This document shows positions 9,787-19,924 of a stretch of 64,000 nucleotides of DNA, in pieces. Positions within the stretch are counted from its first letter, which is position 1. Each line of letters starts with the position of its first letter. The DNA comes from Leptofilum sp041748655 (GTDB taxonomy: Bacteria > Chloroflexota > Anaerolineae > Promineifilales > Promineifilaceae). Below the pieces are notes generated by a model. That model saw only the letters and a list, made by a program, of their open reading frames with translations. It was not told where the DNA came from and searched no databases. The stretch is taken from the NCBI GenBank assembly GCA_041748655.1, contig JBGTCV010000018.1, positions 29,887 to 93,886 of the forward strand, read 5' to 3'. The position numbers were made by a program, and so were the translations under genes.

Positions 9787-9866
9787 CTCTTTAGGAACTC
9801 AGGGGGTTGCCAAGCCGTGAAACATGACCAGAGAGGCATCACGTTTCACGTTTTACGTTTCACGCC
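9787..9866. repeat. GTGAAACG-type dispersed repeat, copy 1
   Basis: Contains CGTGAAAC and its complement GTTTCACG several times. In reverse orientation it matches 61069-61155 almost base for base over ~80 bp, including the non-palindromic part CCCCCTGAGTTCCTAAAGAG. It provides the stop codon (GCG TGA) of the cyclase-ATPase gene ending at 9860. Confidence 0.85.
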
Positions 9867-12800
9867 AAGTCCCACGAAAGACCACTCTCTTTTTTCAGGG
9901 CCTGAACGGCCGTTAAATCCAGCGTCGCATCCAAATGGGTAAATACCGCCTGGGCCTGCCCCAGCAGCTGACGCGCCTCTGCCAGCTGGCCCACCCGCAG
10001 CAGCGCCCGCGCCAGCCAGTACCGGCTGCGCGCCAGCTGGTACTCGTCAGCCAGCGAGGTGAGCATATTGACACTTTGGCGCAAATGGGAAACGGCCGTT
10101 GCCAGATCCGCCCGCGCCAGCCCGATTTGTCCCAGAACATTCCAGCAGCAGGCCGCCTCCACCACCATCTCCAGCTCATCGGCGATCTCAATCCCCTCCA
10201 CCGCCCAAACGGTTGCCTGCGGCAAATCACCGTCCAGCAGCGCCGCCTCCGCCAGATAGCGCAGCGTCTCCGCCAAAAAATCTTTCGACTGCACCTGGTC
10301 GTAATAGCGGCGGCTCTGGCGCAAATGATGGATCGCCTGCTGCGTCTCCTTCTGCAACACAAACGTGCCCCCCAGATTCATGTGGAACACCCCCACCATC
10401 CAGGCCGAACCCCCTATCTTTTCCGCCAGCTGCAACCCTTGCTGATAATAGATCAGCGCCTCATCAATCTGGCCCCGATTTTTGGCAATGCCGCCCAAAT
10501 TATTGTGCGCCACCGCCTGATTGTAAATGTCCCCAATCTGTTCAAAAATGCGCAGCGCCTGCCGGTAATGAAAATCCGCCTTGCGCCAGCGCCCCAGGTT
10601 AAAGTACGCATTGGCAATTAAGTTGTGGGAAGTCGCCTGCCCCTGCACGTCACCCGCCTGCTGGTACAGCTCAAACGCCCGCTGGAACCGTTCAATCGCC
10701 TCGGTGCTGTCGCTGCGCAGGGAGGTGATGCCCAGCAGATTATACGCCCGCGCCAGCGCCGTCACCTCGCCCAGCTGCTCGGCAATCTCCAGGGCGGTCA
10801 AGCATTGCGCCAACGCCTCATCCTGCTGCCCCTGCCGAATATGAATCAGCCCGGCAATGAGCAAAATTTGGGCGTATTCGGCCGTATTGCGCTGCGTTTC
10901 GTCGGCCAACCCTTTTTTGATCCAGGTAAACGCCTGGGCATATTCCCCCCGCAGCTCATGCAGCCGTGCCCACCAGCGGCAAACGGCCGTTTCCCCCGCT
11001 GCATCCCGATTACTTTGAGCCTGCTCAAAAGCCACCGGCAAATGTTCCAGCGCCTGCTCATACTGCCCCGTGCCAATATACAGTCGGCTGAGCGCCAGAT
11101 GGATTTTTTGCTGGGCAACAGCCTGCACTGAGCCTGCCGAAGGGGCCGTATCCCCCCCATCCAACTGCAACGCACAATGACGTGCCTTCAGAAAATGACT
11201 AATCGCATCCTGGTTGGCCGATAGCTTTTGCGCCTGCTCCCCGGCCACCAGCTGGTATTTCAGCGCCCGCTGCCAATCTTCGCCCATGAAGGCGTGATGG
11301 GCAATCAGCGGCGGCAGGCTGTCTACATCCCCCCAGCCAGAGGAACGGCCGTCATCCAAAAAGGCCGCCACCAGCCGATGGTACGTTTTGCGCGAACTCA
11401 CTGCCAGGCTGTTGTACGCCACCTCTTGCAGCAGCGAATGAATAAAGGCATACACCCGCTCCGGATTGTTTTGCGCCTCCCGAATCATCTCCACCAGCTG
11501 GAGTTCAGAGACGTACCCATCCAGCGGCTGGTCATTCCGGCTGCTGGTAAGATGCTCCAGCACGTCGTAAGGAAACGAGCGCCCCACCACTGAAGCGACC
11601 TGCGCCGTCCAGCGGCACAGCTCTTCCAGCCGGTCCAGGCGAGCCAGCAGCACCCCCTCCAGCGTTTCCGGCACGGTGATGGCCGCCACGGTCTGGCTGA
11701 ACTGCCAACGGCCGTTTTCCTCTTTCGTCAGAAAGCCATCATTGATCAGCGAGCGCAGCACCTCTTCCAAATAGAGCGGATTCCCCTCGGCGCGGTCCAG
11801 AATGAGCGTTTCCGCCCCGATGGGCCATTTGTCCAGCGGCACCAGGCTGTGCAGCAGCGTCTGGGCATCCCGCCGCGACAGCCCTTCCAGCCGAATTTCC
11901 GTATAGAACAGGCTGTGCGCCTCGCTCAGCGTGCGGCGCAGCTGCCAGGAACCTTTCTCCCGTTCCGGGCGGAACGGCAGCAAAAAGAGCAGGGGCAGTT
12001 GCTCCACCAGCGGCAGCAAAAAGGTGAGCAAATCGAGCGAGGCGTTGTCCATCCAATGAATATTGTCGAACCAGATGATCAACGGCCGTATCCGCGCCTG
12101 GGACATAATCAGAGAGCGAATAGCAATAAAGGTATGCTGCTGCAGCGCCGCCCCATCCAGATAACGCACTTTTTGCGCCAGCGTCTCATCCAGCGGCAGC
12201 TTGAGAAAGTTGACCAGGTAAGGCAGGCTGTCGGTGGCTTCTTCGGCCGTTAAATTTTGGTAGAGCGCCTGGGACAACGTTTTGAACGCTAGCTGCTCGT
12301 CCACTTCTGGCTGAATGCCCACCAGCTGCCGTACCAGTTCACGAAACGGCCGATAGCTCACCGTCTCCATAAACGAGAGGCAGCGAACCTGGAGCCAGCG
12401 CATATCCTCCTGCTGCACCTCATACGCCAGCCGCGACTTCCCCTGCCCCGCCTCGCCAATGAGCGACACGATGCGGCCAAAACCAAACGACAGCTGATCG
12501 ATGACGTCTTGCAGGTCGGCCCGCTCGGCGTCGCGGCCCACCAGCGGCGCTTGCAGGCCGTGCACGCCTCGCGACTGCTCCGGCATTGCCTGTAGCCCGG
12601 TGACGGCAAAAATGGGCACCGGCTGGCTCTTGCCCTTGAGCTGCACCGCCCCTTCCGGCTGAAGCTCGGCCACCAATTCCGTCTGGCGGCGCACGTTTTC
12701 ATTCACCAAGACGCAGCCCTCTTTGGCGGCAGACATCAGCCGGGCAGCCAGATTGACCTCGTCACCCATCACCGTGTATTCGTGCCGCCAGCTCGCCCCC

Positions 12801-14227
12801 ACGTACCCGGCAAAGACGTAGCTGTAGCTGATGCCAATCCGCTGGCTCAGCCGCCAATCGGGCAGGCCCAGCTCAGCGGGCAGCGTTTGGTTGAGTTCGG
12901 CCAGCGCCTCCTGCATGGCTAAGGCGGCTCGCACGGCCCGTTCCGCATCATCTTCATGGGCGATGGGTGCGCCAAACGTCACCAGCGCCTTGTCGCCATG
13001 ATCGTACAAATCGATCTTGTTCATGACGCCGCCATACGGCCGTATCGCCTCACTCATCCGCACATAATATCGGTTCAGCGCATGGACAATCAGCAGTTCC
13101 TGGCCATCGCCCAACCGCTCAACCACCTCCCCCAGGCCATCGACATTGGCAAACAGGCTGGCCACCAGACGGTGTTCTCCTTTCAGGCTGGGGGCGCGGG
13201 GGTCGCTGGCCAGGCGGGGCAGCAGGCCAGTGGGCAAATACGGGGTAAAGGTGGCCAGCCAGGTGATGTGGCGGCGCAAGGAGGCCATATCGGGTGCCAG
13301 CGGGTAAAGGGTGTCTTGCGGCGCGTTGTAGCTCTGGTTGGGTGGCTGGTCGATATGCGCCACCAGCAAAAAGCGGGGATCGTTGGGGAGGGGAACGGCC
13401 GTTAACAGCAGCTCCGTCCCCACGGCCTCATAGGTTACCTGGTCGATAAGCACCTGCCCGGCTGAAGCGGCCGATTCAACTGCCGCTGTGGCGTTGACGT
13501 CCGGGCCAAACAGGGCGTACTCCATATTTTCCAGGCTGCCCAGCTGGGCGGCGAAAAAGCGCCCCCGCTTCACCCCCACGCTCATCCGCAGTGGGAAGGT
13601 GCCCTGGGAGGTTTTGGTTTCGGCAAAGTTCACCATGGCGGCCTGCATTTTCATCGCCGCCTGAATGGCCAGAATGGCGCTGTTGCTGCTGCTGCCGTCG
13701 CCGAGTTCGGGGAACATGTCGCTAAAATCGTGATGGGTAGACGGCCGTTCTGCAAACAGCCCCAGCAGCGCATCTCCCCCAAACCGGATCAGCTGACCAT
13801 CATGCGCCCGCAAAATGTCCAGCATCGCATCGAAGTAGCGGTTGACCACCTCGGTCACTTCCTCGGCCCCTTCCCGCCCGATCTGGCTCAGCCGTTCCGA
13901 CATCGCCGTAAAACCGCTGATGTCGGCAAACAGCAGCGTGCCTTCCACAAATTCGCCATCGGCCTGCCCCGGCTGAGGCTGCCGTCGCACCTGCCGCACC
14001 AGCGACGCGGGCAAATGGGAGGTGGTTGCCTCCAGCAGGCTGGCCAGATGCGTAACGCAGGGAGACAAGACCGATTTAGGTGGCACTGGCCCGGCTGCCA
14101 GCAAGGTGTCCATTAAATTTGTCGGTAAAAACCGCTGCAAATGGGTCAGTTCCACCGAGGTCAATCCCTCGCCAGAGGCTCCTGATTCGTTAACTAACTT
14201 CGGGTCTTTGTTCAATGTGTCACTCAT
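9860..14227 (-). CDS. Tandem class III cyclase - AAA-type ATPase - TPR regulator
   Basis: A 1455-residue multidomain signalling protein. The first cyclase homology domain (~95-290) has FADISGF and FGGDALLGLF; the second (~350-540) has HGDKALVTFG and VNLAARL. A P-loop ATPase follows (Walker A GEAGQGKS ~590, Walker B-like IIWFDNIHW ~720), then about ten TPRs (~1040-1440). This is the architecture of large adenylate-cyclase/LuxR-type STAND proteins, without a C-terminal HTH. By eye the first domain lacks the conserved Arg after the VN motif and the second has Asn for the first metal Asp (LFANVDG), so each half-site looks incomplete and they may complement each other. The ATG at 14225-14227 is chosen; the stop codon lies in a dispersed repeat. 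Confidence 0.9.
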   Translation of the reverse strand: MSDTLNKDPKLVNESGASGEGLTSVELTHLQRFLPTNLMDTLLAAGPVPPKSVLSPCVTHLASLLEATTSHLPASLVRQVRRQPQPGQADGEFVEGTLLFADISGFTAMSERLSQIGREGAEEVTEVVNRYFDAMLDILRAHDGQLIRFGGDALLGLFAERPSTHHDFSDMFPELGDGSSSNSAILAIQAAMKMQAAMVNFAETKTSQGTFPLRMSVGVKRGRFFAAQLGSLENMEYALFGPDVNATAAVESAASAGQVLIDQVTYEAVGTELLLTAVPLPNDPRFLLVAHIDQPPNQSYNAPQDTLYPLAPDMASLRRHITWLATFTPYLPTGLLPRLASDPRAPSLKGEHRLVASLFANVDGLGEVVERLGDGQELLIVHALNRYYVRMSEAIRPYGGVMNKIDLYDHGDKALVTFGAPIAHEDDAERAVRAALAMQEALAELNQTLPAELGLPDWRLSQRIGISYSYVFAGYVGASWRHEYTVMGDEVNLAARLMSAAKEGCVLVNENVRRQTELVAELQPEGAVQLKGKSQPVPIFAVTGLQAMPEQSRGVHGLQAPLVGRDAERADLQDVIDQLSFGFGRIVSLIGEAGQGKSRLAYEVQQEDMRWLQVRCLSFMETVSYRPFRELVRQLVGIQPEVDEQLAFKTLSQALYQNLTAEEATDSLPYLVNFLKLPLDETLAQKVRYLDGAALQQHTFIAIRSLIMSQARIRPLIIWFDNIHWMDNASLDLLTFLLPLVEQLPLLFLLPFRPEREKGSWQLRRTLSEAHSLFYTEIRLEGLSRRDAQTLLHSLVPLDKWPIGAETLILDRAEGNPLYLEEVLRSLINDGFLTKEENGRWQFSQTVAAITVPETLEGVLLARLDRLEELCRWTAQVASVVGRSFPYDVLEHLTSSRNDQPLDGYVSELQLVEMIREAQNNPERVYAFIHSLLQEVAYNSLAVSSRKTYHRLVAAFLDDGRSSGWGDVDSLPPLIAHHAFMGEDWQRALKYQLVAGEQAQKLSANQDAISHFLKARHCALQLDGGDTAPSAGSVQAVAQQKIHLALSRLYIGTGQYEQALEHLPVAFEQAQSNRDAAGETAVCRWWARLHELRGEYAQAFTWIKKGLADETQRNTAEYAQILLIAGLIHIRQGQQDEALAQCLTALEIAEQLGEVTALARAYNLLGITSLRSDSTEAIERFQRAFELYQQAGDVQGQATSHNLIANAYFNLGRWRKADFHYRQALRIFEQIGDIYNQAVAHNNLGGIAKNRGQIDEALIYYQQGLQLAEKIGGSAWMVGVFHMNLGGTFVLQKETQQAIHHLRQSRRYYDQVQSKDFLAETLRYLAEAALLDGDLPQATVWAVEGIEIADELEMVVEAACCWNVLGQIGLARADLATAVSHLRQSVNMLTSLADEYQLARSRYWLARALLRVGQLAEARQLLGQAQAVFTHLDATLDLTAVQALKKESGLSWDLA

Positions 14228-14645
14228 TGTTGAAGCTTTGTTTCTAGAATCTATTCATTGATCTTTTTGCAAGGATGAACGAACGGTGGGATGAAAATCC
14301 GGCCGTCTTTTGTGCAAAAGACGTGAATAACGGCCACCGGAGGTCTTGCTTTAGCCCTGTATGTGGATCGCAAAAAAGACGATCTGTCCTGTTAACTGAT
14401 TCTGTTTCGCGGGTGCTGTAGTTGTTGGTTGTTGTGTTTCCCACGCCTGCTTCTTCCAGGTATTTATAGTAAATCAAAAACCTTTCTGCGTGGCTGTCTT
14501 TAGGATTGTGGTACTGGTGTAAAGGTCCTTACACGTCCAAACCGTTACTCACAGAGAACACAGAGTAAAAAGAGAAAATCTGCGTAATCTGCGAAATCTT
14601 TGATTATTTTCTTGCTCACTGTACAAGAATTCCGTTGGTAATGGA
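14228..14645. other. Intergenic region with CACAGAG repeat
   Basis: No convincing gene in 418 bp. At about 14550-14600 lies CACAGAGAACACAGAG followed by an AAAAGAGA stretch and tandem ATCTGCG units, the same repeat type as 26213-26303. The rest probably holds the cyclase gene promoter, but I see no clear -35/-10 pair. Confidence 0.5.
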
Positions 14646-15842
14646 CTAAAACAAATTCGAGATGATTTGCGCTGCGCCGAGGTAGGTACCGATGATGCTG
14701 CCCAGACTGGTTAAAATAAAGACCAGCAGCACCCGCAGCAATTTATTTTTCCACCACATCCGCCACTGACCAATCTCATCCCCCACCGCCTGAAACTCGC
14801 GCACCACCGGTGGCTGATAATATGCCTGCACAAACGCCGCCACGTACCCCGCCCCAATCACCGGCGTCAGGCTGGTGAGCGGTGCGCCAAAAAAGGAGAC
14901 AACAATCGTAAATGGATGAGCCCAGGCTAACATTGCGCCAATCGCGCTGGGGATGCCGTTGACCAAAAACCAGTAGAGCAAATTATCGCCCGCTGCCGCT
15001 GCCCCCTGGGTGATGCCGATATAGATAATTGCCCCAATAATAATTGCCGGTATCCCCCAACCAATAATCTTGCCCACCGGAGATGGCGGCGGCACGGTCT
15101 CGATGGCGGTCAAATCATCCTGGCGGTTTTCTAGCAGGGCTTGTTTGATGCCACGCAAATGGCCAGCCCCCACCACGGCCACCACTTTTTGGCCCTTGGC
15201 ATCGCGGGTTTTCTGGGCGATGTAGGTGTCCCGCTCGTCGATGAGGACCCCTTTCAGCACCGGCATAAATTCGCCCAGCTCGTTCATCAGCTCCGTCAGC
15301 ACGTCCGATTGGCGAATTTCGGTCAGCATCTCTTCAGAAATCTCTTCCCCTTCCACCGCACCGACAAAACCAGCGCTGAGCAGCTTCATCTTCTCCCAAA
15401 AGCTCATGCTGTTCCAGGCGCGGCGCAGGGTAATGCGCACGTCCCGATCCACCAGTGCCAGGGGGATCTCCAACTCCTGAGCCACTTTGGTGGCTTCCAA
15501 CAGTTCCGTGCCGGGGGTAACGCCCAACTGCTTACCCAAACGTTTTTGGTAGGAGGAGAGCAGCAGATTCACCAGCAAGGTCATCAGCTGCTTCTGGCGA
15601 ATGATTTGCTTCAGATCCAGGTTTTCCCATTTTGTCTTTTCAGACAGGGTCTTGAAGCGCTGCTCATCCAACTCCACGCAAACCACATCGGGATGCTCCT
15701 GTTCAATGACCGCCCGAACCAGATCGGTCGATTCCTGGGAAATGTGCGCCGTGCCGATGAGGATGAACTCACGGCCGTTTACCGGCACAATCTCCACATC
15801 AGACGGATAATTTCGTTCAGCGATGCTGTTGTCTTGCTCCAT
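14646..15842 (-). CDS. TraB family membrane protein
   Basis: Member of the TraB/PrgY family, whose enterococcal founder shuts down endogenous pheromone activity; elsewhere the role is unclear, perhaps metallopeptidase-like. The conserved N-terminal motifs are visible: GTAHISQES near residue 30, VELDEQR near 58 and GAGHLRG near 225. Three or four C-terminal membrane helices follow (GWGIPAIIIGAIIYIGITQG onward). I start at ATG 15840-15842, 7 bp after the ABC exporter stop codon; a GTG at 15860 would overlap the exporter. The two genes are probably co-transcribed. Substrate unknown. Confidence 0.85.
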   Translation of the reverse strand: MEQDNSIAERNYPSDVEIVPVNGREFILIGTAHISQESTDLVRAVIEQEHPDVVCVELDEQRFKTLSEKTKWENLDLKQIIRQKQLMTLLVNLLLSSYQKRLGKQLGVTPGTELLEATKVAQELEIPLALVDRDVRITLRRAWNSMSFWEKMKLLSAGFVGAVEGEEISEEMLTEIRQSDVLTELMNELGEFMPVLKGVLIDERDTYIAQKTRDAKGQKVVAVVGAGHLRGIKQALLENRQDDLTAIETVPPPSPVGKIIGWGIPAIIIGAIIYIGITQGAAAAGDNLLYWFLVNGIPSAIGAMLAWAHPFTIVVSFFGAPLTSLTPVIGAGYVAAFVQAYYQPPVVREFQAVGDEIGQWRMWWKNKLLRVLLVFILTSLGSIIGTYLGAAQIISNLF

Positions 15843-15849
15843 TAACGAT

Positions 15850-17688
15850 TCAATCTCCACTCTCTAATCTCAAATCTCCATTCCTTGAAAACTGCATCTG
15901 GTAGAGCCGATAATACAGCCCTTCCAGATTTTGCATCAGGCTGCTGTGCGTTCCTTGTTCCACCACACGCCCCTGCTCCAGCACCAGCACCCAGTCGGCG
16001 TTAATGACGGTGCTCAAACGATGGGCGATGACAAAGGAGGTACGGCCGTTCATCAACCGCTCCAACGCCTCCTGCACCAAACTTTCACTCTCACTGTCCA
16101 GCGAAGAAGTCGCCTCGTCCAAAATAAGAATGCGCGGGTCTTTGAGGATCGCCCGGGCAATAGAGACCCGCTGCCGCTGACCGCCGCTCAGCTTCACGCC
16201 CCGCTCGCCCACCATCGTCTGGTACCCATCAGGCAAATCGTTAACGATGAACTCATGGGCATTGGCCGCCCACGCGGCGGCTTCGATCTCTGCCTGGGTG
16301 GCGTCCAGCTTTCCGTAGCGAATATTTTCCAGCACCGTGTCAGAAAACAAAATTGTCTCCTGCGGCACAATGCCAATCTGCTGGCGCAGGCTGGTTACGG
16401 TCACGTCCCGTAGATCGCAGTCATCGATGAGAATACGGCCGTTCCCCACATCATAAAACCGGGGAATCAGGTTCACCAACGTGCTTTTGCCCGCCCCGCT
16501 CGGCCCCACCAGCGCCACCACCTGCCCCGGTTCCGCCACAAACGAGACCTGTTTCAGGATGGGAACGGCCGTACCATAATCAAAATCCACCTCATCAAAA
16601 ACGACCCGACCCACTACCGCAGGCAGGTCCAGCGCCCCCGGTCGGCTGGCAATGTCTGGCGGCGTATCTAGCAACTCAAACAGCCGCTCCGTCGCTCCAA
16701 TTGCCGACTGAAACTGGGCATACAGCCCCGCCAGCGAGGCAATCGGCGCGGCCACCAGCATCGTGTACACCAGGTAAGCCACCAGCCCACCCGCTGTCAG
16801 CCGCCCTTCGATCACCTCAAAACTGCCAAACCAGAGGGTAATTGTAATCGAAGCAAAGGCCATAAACCCAATAATTGGCCCCAAAATTGCCCCGATTTTG
16901 GCCCGCAGCATCGCCGCCTCAAACGTTTCCTGCACCCGCGCCGAAAAACGGCCGATTTCATGCGGTTCTCTGGCAAACGACTTCACGATGCGAATGCCGC
17001 TCACCGTCTCTTCCACCACGTTGGCCGACTCCGCCAGCGCATCCTGCACCGCCTTGGCCGCCTTGCGAATCTGCCGCCCCAGCGCCACCATCGTCAGGGA
17101 GATAATGGGAATGCCGGTCAGGATGATAAGCGTCAGCCGCCAGTTGAGCCAAAACAGCAAAACGGCCGCACCCACCAGCGTAATCGCCTGCCGCAGCAGC
17201 GCCACCAGATTGCCCGTCACCGCATTTTGCAGCAGCGACACGTCATTGGTCAGCCGCGACACCACCTCACCCGTCCGGTGATCGGCAAAATATTTCAGCG
17301 ACAGCGACTGCAAATGGCTGTAAATCTGGATGCGAATGGTGGCGATGACCCGCTCCCCCACAAACGCCAGCGTCAGCTGATGGCCAAAGCTAAACAGCGC
17401 CTGCACAATAAACACCACAAACAGAAAGATGGCCAGCTGATTCAGCCGGGCCAAATTTTTGTCGATCAGCACCACGTCCACCAGGTTTTGCACCACCAGT
17501 GGCAGGATCAACCCCAGCATCGTGCTGACAATCAGCAAGAAGATAGAAAAAGACATTTGGCGGCGATACGGCCGTACATACCTCAGCAGCCGCCCAAATG
17601 TATGCAAACTCTCCCGGCTCAGCCGCTTGGCCTTCTCATCCGGATCAGATTCGTACTGCCGCCCCATGCGGCGAAACCGTGCAGCCAT
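15850..17688 (-). CDS. ABC exporter, fused permease and ATPase (MsbA-like)
   Basis: Half-size ABC transporter (612 aa) with an N-terminal six-helix exporter domain (residues ~35-330) and a C-terminal nucleotide-binding domain: Walker A GPSGAGKST ~396, Q-loop, signature LSGGQRQRVS ~497, Walker B ILILDEATSSLDS ~520 and a switch His in IAHRLST. It works as a dimer, probably exporting a lipid, peptide or drug; substrate unknown. The final residues (NGDLRLESGD) are encoded by a GGAGATTTGAGATTAGAGA-type repeat that also occurs near 33050, so the natural C-terminus was extended or replaced. The alternative start MGRQYESD is 7 codons downstream. Confidence 0.93.
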   Translation of the reverse strand: MAARFRRMGRQYESDPDEKAKRLSRESLHTFGRLLRYVRPYRRQMSFSIFLLIVSTMLGLILPLVVQNLVDVVLIDKNLARLNQLAIFLFVVFIVQALFSFGHQLTLAFVGERVIATIRIQIYSHLQSLSLKYFADHRTGEVVSRLTNDVSLLQNAVTGNLVALLRQAITLVGAAVLLFWLNWRLTLIILTGIPIISLTMVALGRQIRKAAKAVQDALAESANVVEETVSGIRIVKSFAREPHEIGRFSARVQETFEAAMLRAKIGAILGPIIGFMAFASITITLWFGSFEVIEGRLTAGGLVAYLVYTMLVAAPIASLAGLYAQFQSAIGATERLFELLDTPPDIASRPGALDLPAVVGRVVFDEVDFDYGTAVPILKQVSFVAEPGQVVALVGPSGAGKSTLVNLIPRFYDVGNGRILIDDCDLRDVTVTSLRQQIGIVPQETILFSDTVLENIRYGKLDATQAEIEAAAWAANAHEFIVNDLPDGYQTMVGERGVKLSGGQRQRVSIARAILKDPRILILDEATSSLDSESESLVQEALERLMNGRTSFVIAHRLSTVINADWVLVLEQGRVVEQGTHSSLMQNLEGLYYRLYQMQFSRNGDLRLESGD

Positions 17689-17740
17689 ATGCTTATTATC
17701 CTGTAAAAATTTATTTGGGTAAAAAATGTCTCTTCACAAA

Positions 17741-17776
17741 GAAAAAGCCTCCTCACCAATAAATGAGTGAGGAGGC
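17741..17776 (-). terminator. Rho-independent terminator of ftsH
   Basis: GCCTCCTCAC (17747-17756) pairs perfectly with GTGAGGAGGC (17767-17776) across a 10-base loop. On the minus strand the stem is followed by TTTTT (17742-17746). It sits 33 bp past the ftsH stop and also separates ftsH from the exporter gene. Confidence 0.9.
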
Positions 17777-17808
17777 TATTGGTATTAAATCAGCCGAATG
17801 GCCTGGAA

Positions 17809-19755
17809 CTAATCAGAAGCAGATGTTGCTTCCTCTACCAAAGCTTCCGTTAGCTCTTCCATTTCCGCCTGACCATTTTCAGATTGAAGCGCCAGCGTCT
17901 CATTCATCAACTTCTCAAATACCTTGCGATCCATCGTTTCTACTTCTAACAGCGCATTAGCCAAAACAACCATCTTGTTGCGATTCTCTTCAATAATCTG
18001 CTTGGCACGCTTGTAGTTACGATCCAGAATGAGGCGTACTTCGTCATCAATCGCCTTGGCGGCTTCTTCACTATAATCACGACCGCCGCCAAAACCATAA
18101 TCGCGCCCAACGAACGGATTACTACCATAGTCCCCATATGTGGGCAGTCCCAGCGAAGGAGACATACCGTAATTCATCACCATCGCCTTGGCCCAGCGCG
18201 TAGACTGCTGCAAATCGGAGGCGGCGCCAGTGGTGATTTGGCCAAAGAATACTTCTTCAGCCGCACGGCCACCCATTGCCATGGCAATCTGGTCCTCAAA
18301 TTTTTCCTGGGTGAATACCATGCGCTCCTCACGAACCGGCAAAACATACCCGCCAGCCCTACCACGTGGCACAATTGTAATCTTTTGAATGGGATCCGTA
18401 TTTGCCAGATGGAAGCTCACGACTGCATGACCTGCTTCATGATAAGCCACCGTCTCTTTATCTTCCTGCGACATAACGTGGCTCTTCTTTTCCGGCCCCA
18501 GGGCAATGCGGTCAAAAGCGTCCTGGAACTCCAGGTTGCCAATCGTACGCTGATCGCGCCGGGCAGCAAAAATAGCTGCTTCATTCAAAAAGTTTTCCAA
18601 ATCTGCCCCAGAAAAACCAGCTGTCAGCTTGGCAAACTCTTTTAGCTCAACATCTTTGCTGATCGGTTTGCCTCGGGCATGAACCTCCAGAATCTTTTCG
18701 CGGCCGCGCACGTCTGGCAGATCGACATACACCTTGCGGTCAAAGCGACCGGGGCGCAGCAGTGCGGGGTCCAAAATGTCTGCCCGGTTGGTGGCCGCCA
18801 TTACAATGACGTTGGTGTCATTGTCGAAGCCGTCCATCTCCACCAGAATCTGGTTCAGGGTTTGCTCACGTTCATCGTGGCCACCGCCCAGGCCAGCGCC
18901 ACGCTGCCGACCCACAGCATCAATTTCATCCACAAACACAATGGAAGGAGCCGATTGTTTGGCCTTCTCAAACAAATCGCGTACGCGGCTGGCACCTACA
19001 CCGACAAACATCTCTACAAATTCGGAACCAGAAATGTGGAAGAAGGGCACGCCAGCTTCGCCAGCGACAGCCCGCGCCAACAGCGTTTTACCTGTTCCGG
19101 GGGGACCAACCATCAAGACGCCTTTGGGAATGCGTGCGCCAACCTGGACAAACTTTTCCGGTTCGCGCAGGAACTGCACCACTTCGGCCAATTCCATCTT
19201 GGCCTCGTCCACGCCCGCTACATCATCGAAGGTGACGGTGGGGCGGTCGGCATCACTGAGGTTTTTTGCCTTGCTACGGCCGAATCCAAAAATGCTATTG
19301 CCGCCCCCACCCTGCATCTGGCGGAAGCCTCGGCTAAAAATCCAAATCAACAGCAAAACAGGACCAATCGTAAAGAGGATGCTAAACAAATTGTTCCGCA
19401 GTGACAGGTTACGTACCTGCACATTAACTTTCAGTTCGTCCAGAGCTGCACTGGTCAGGCCATTATATTGCAGCACCTCTTCCAGAGAACTTTGGGAATC
19501 TTTGGTCGTAACACCCACAGTCACTGCTTCGCCGCTGGGATTCAGACGATACGCTTCCAGGCGATCACCGTTCAGTTCAATAATATCAACTTCGCCCCTT
19601 TGCACTAAGGAGAAAAATTGCTGTTGGCTAATCTCGTCCGGGCCACTTAATCGGCCGCTAAACAACAGCTGCAGCCCCACAATGACGGCAAATATTGTAA
19701 TAATCCACACCCAGGTTGGTACCGAGGGGCGGTTTTCATTTGGTTGCTCATCCAT
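17809..19755 (-). CDS. ftsH: ATP-dependent zinc metalloprotease FtsH
   Basis: Membrane-anchored hexameric AAA+ protease that degrades misfolded or regulatory membrane proteins. 648 aa, normal length. Two membrane helices (~17-34, ~125-143) flank a periplasmic domain. The AAA module has Walker A GPPGTGKT (~215), Walker B IVFVDEIDAVG, the pore loop FVEMFVGVGA and the second region of homology ATNRADILDPALLRPGRFDR. The zinc site HEAGH lies near 436. A short GGG(R/Y)DY segment near 570 is a lineage insert. Its 1.9 kb contains no ACGGCCGT motif, unlike neighbouring genes, which fits strong constraint on codons. Confidence 0.98.
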   Translation of the reverse strand: MDEQPNENRPSVPTWVWIITIFAVIVGLQLLFSGRLSGPDEISQQQFFSLVQRGEVDIIELNGDRLEAYRLNPSGEAVTVGVTTKDSQSSLEEVLQYNGLTSAALDELKVNVQVRNLSLRNNLFSILFTIGPVLLLIWIFSRGFRQMQGGGGNSIFGFGRSKAKNLSDADRPTVTFDDVAGVDEAKMELAEVVQFLREPEKFVQVGARIPKGVLMVGPPGTGKTLLARAVAGEAGVPFFHISGSEFVEMFVGVGASRVRDLFEKAKQSAPSIVFVDEIDAVGRQRGAGLGGGHDEREQTLNQILVEMDGFDNDTNVIVMAATNRADILDPALLRPGRFDRKVYVDLPDVRGREKILEVHARGKPISKDVELKEFAKLTAGFSGADLENFLNEAAIFAARRDQRTIGNLEFQDAFDRIALGPEKKSHVMSQEDKETVAYHEAGHAVVSFHLANTDPIQKITIVPRGRAGGYVLPVREERMVFTQEKFEDQIAMAMGGRAAEEVFFGQITTGAASDLQQSTRWAKAMVMNYGMSPSLGLPTYGDYGSNPFVGRDYGFGGGRDYSEEAAKAIDDEVRLILDRNYKRAKQIIEENRNKMVVLANALLEVETMDRKVFEKLMNETLALQSENGQAEMEELTEALVEEATSASD

Positions 19756-19924
19756 AATTTTTTACTCTCTACCCTAAATTTGGGGTTATCTATAATTTTT
19801 GTGAAAATTTTCGTCTATTTGGTCAAGAAATAGTTTGAAAATATCAGACCATTGTACGTCTAAACCAGAGAGGTTTCAAGCGTACCCGTACCATGCTGAC
19901 ACCAAACCTTTACCGCAGCCTGTT

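Noticed and set aside
14646..15842. TraB protein as evidence for a conjugative plasmid
   Set aside because: TraB/PrgY-family proteins are widespread in chromosomes of bacteria, archaea and eukaryotes; no conjugation genes are present.
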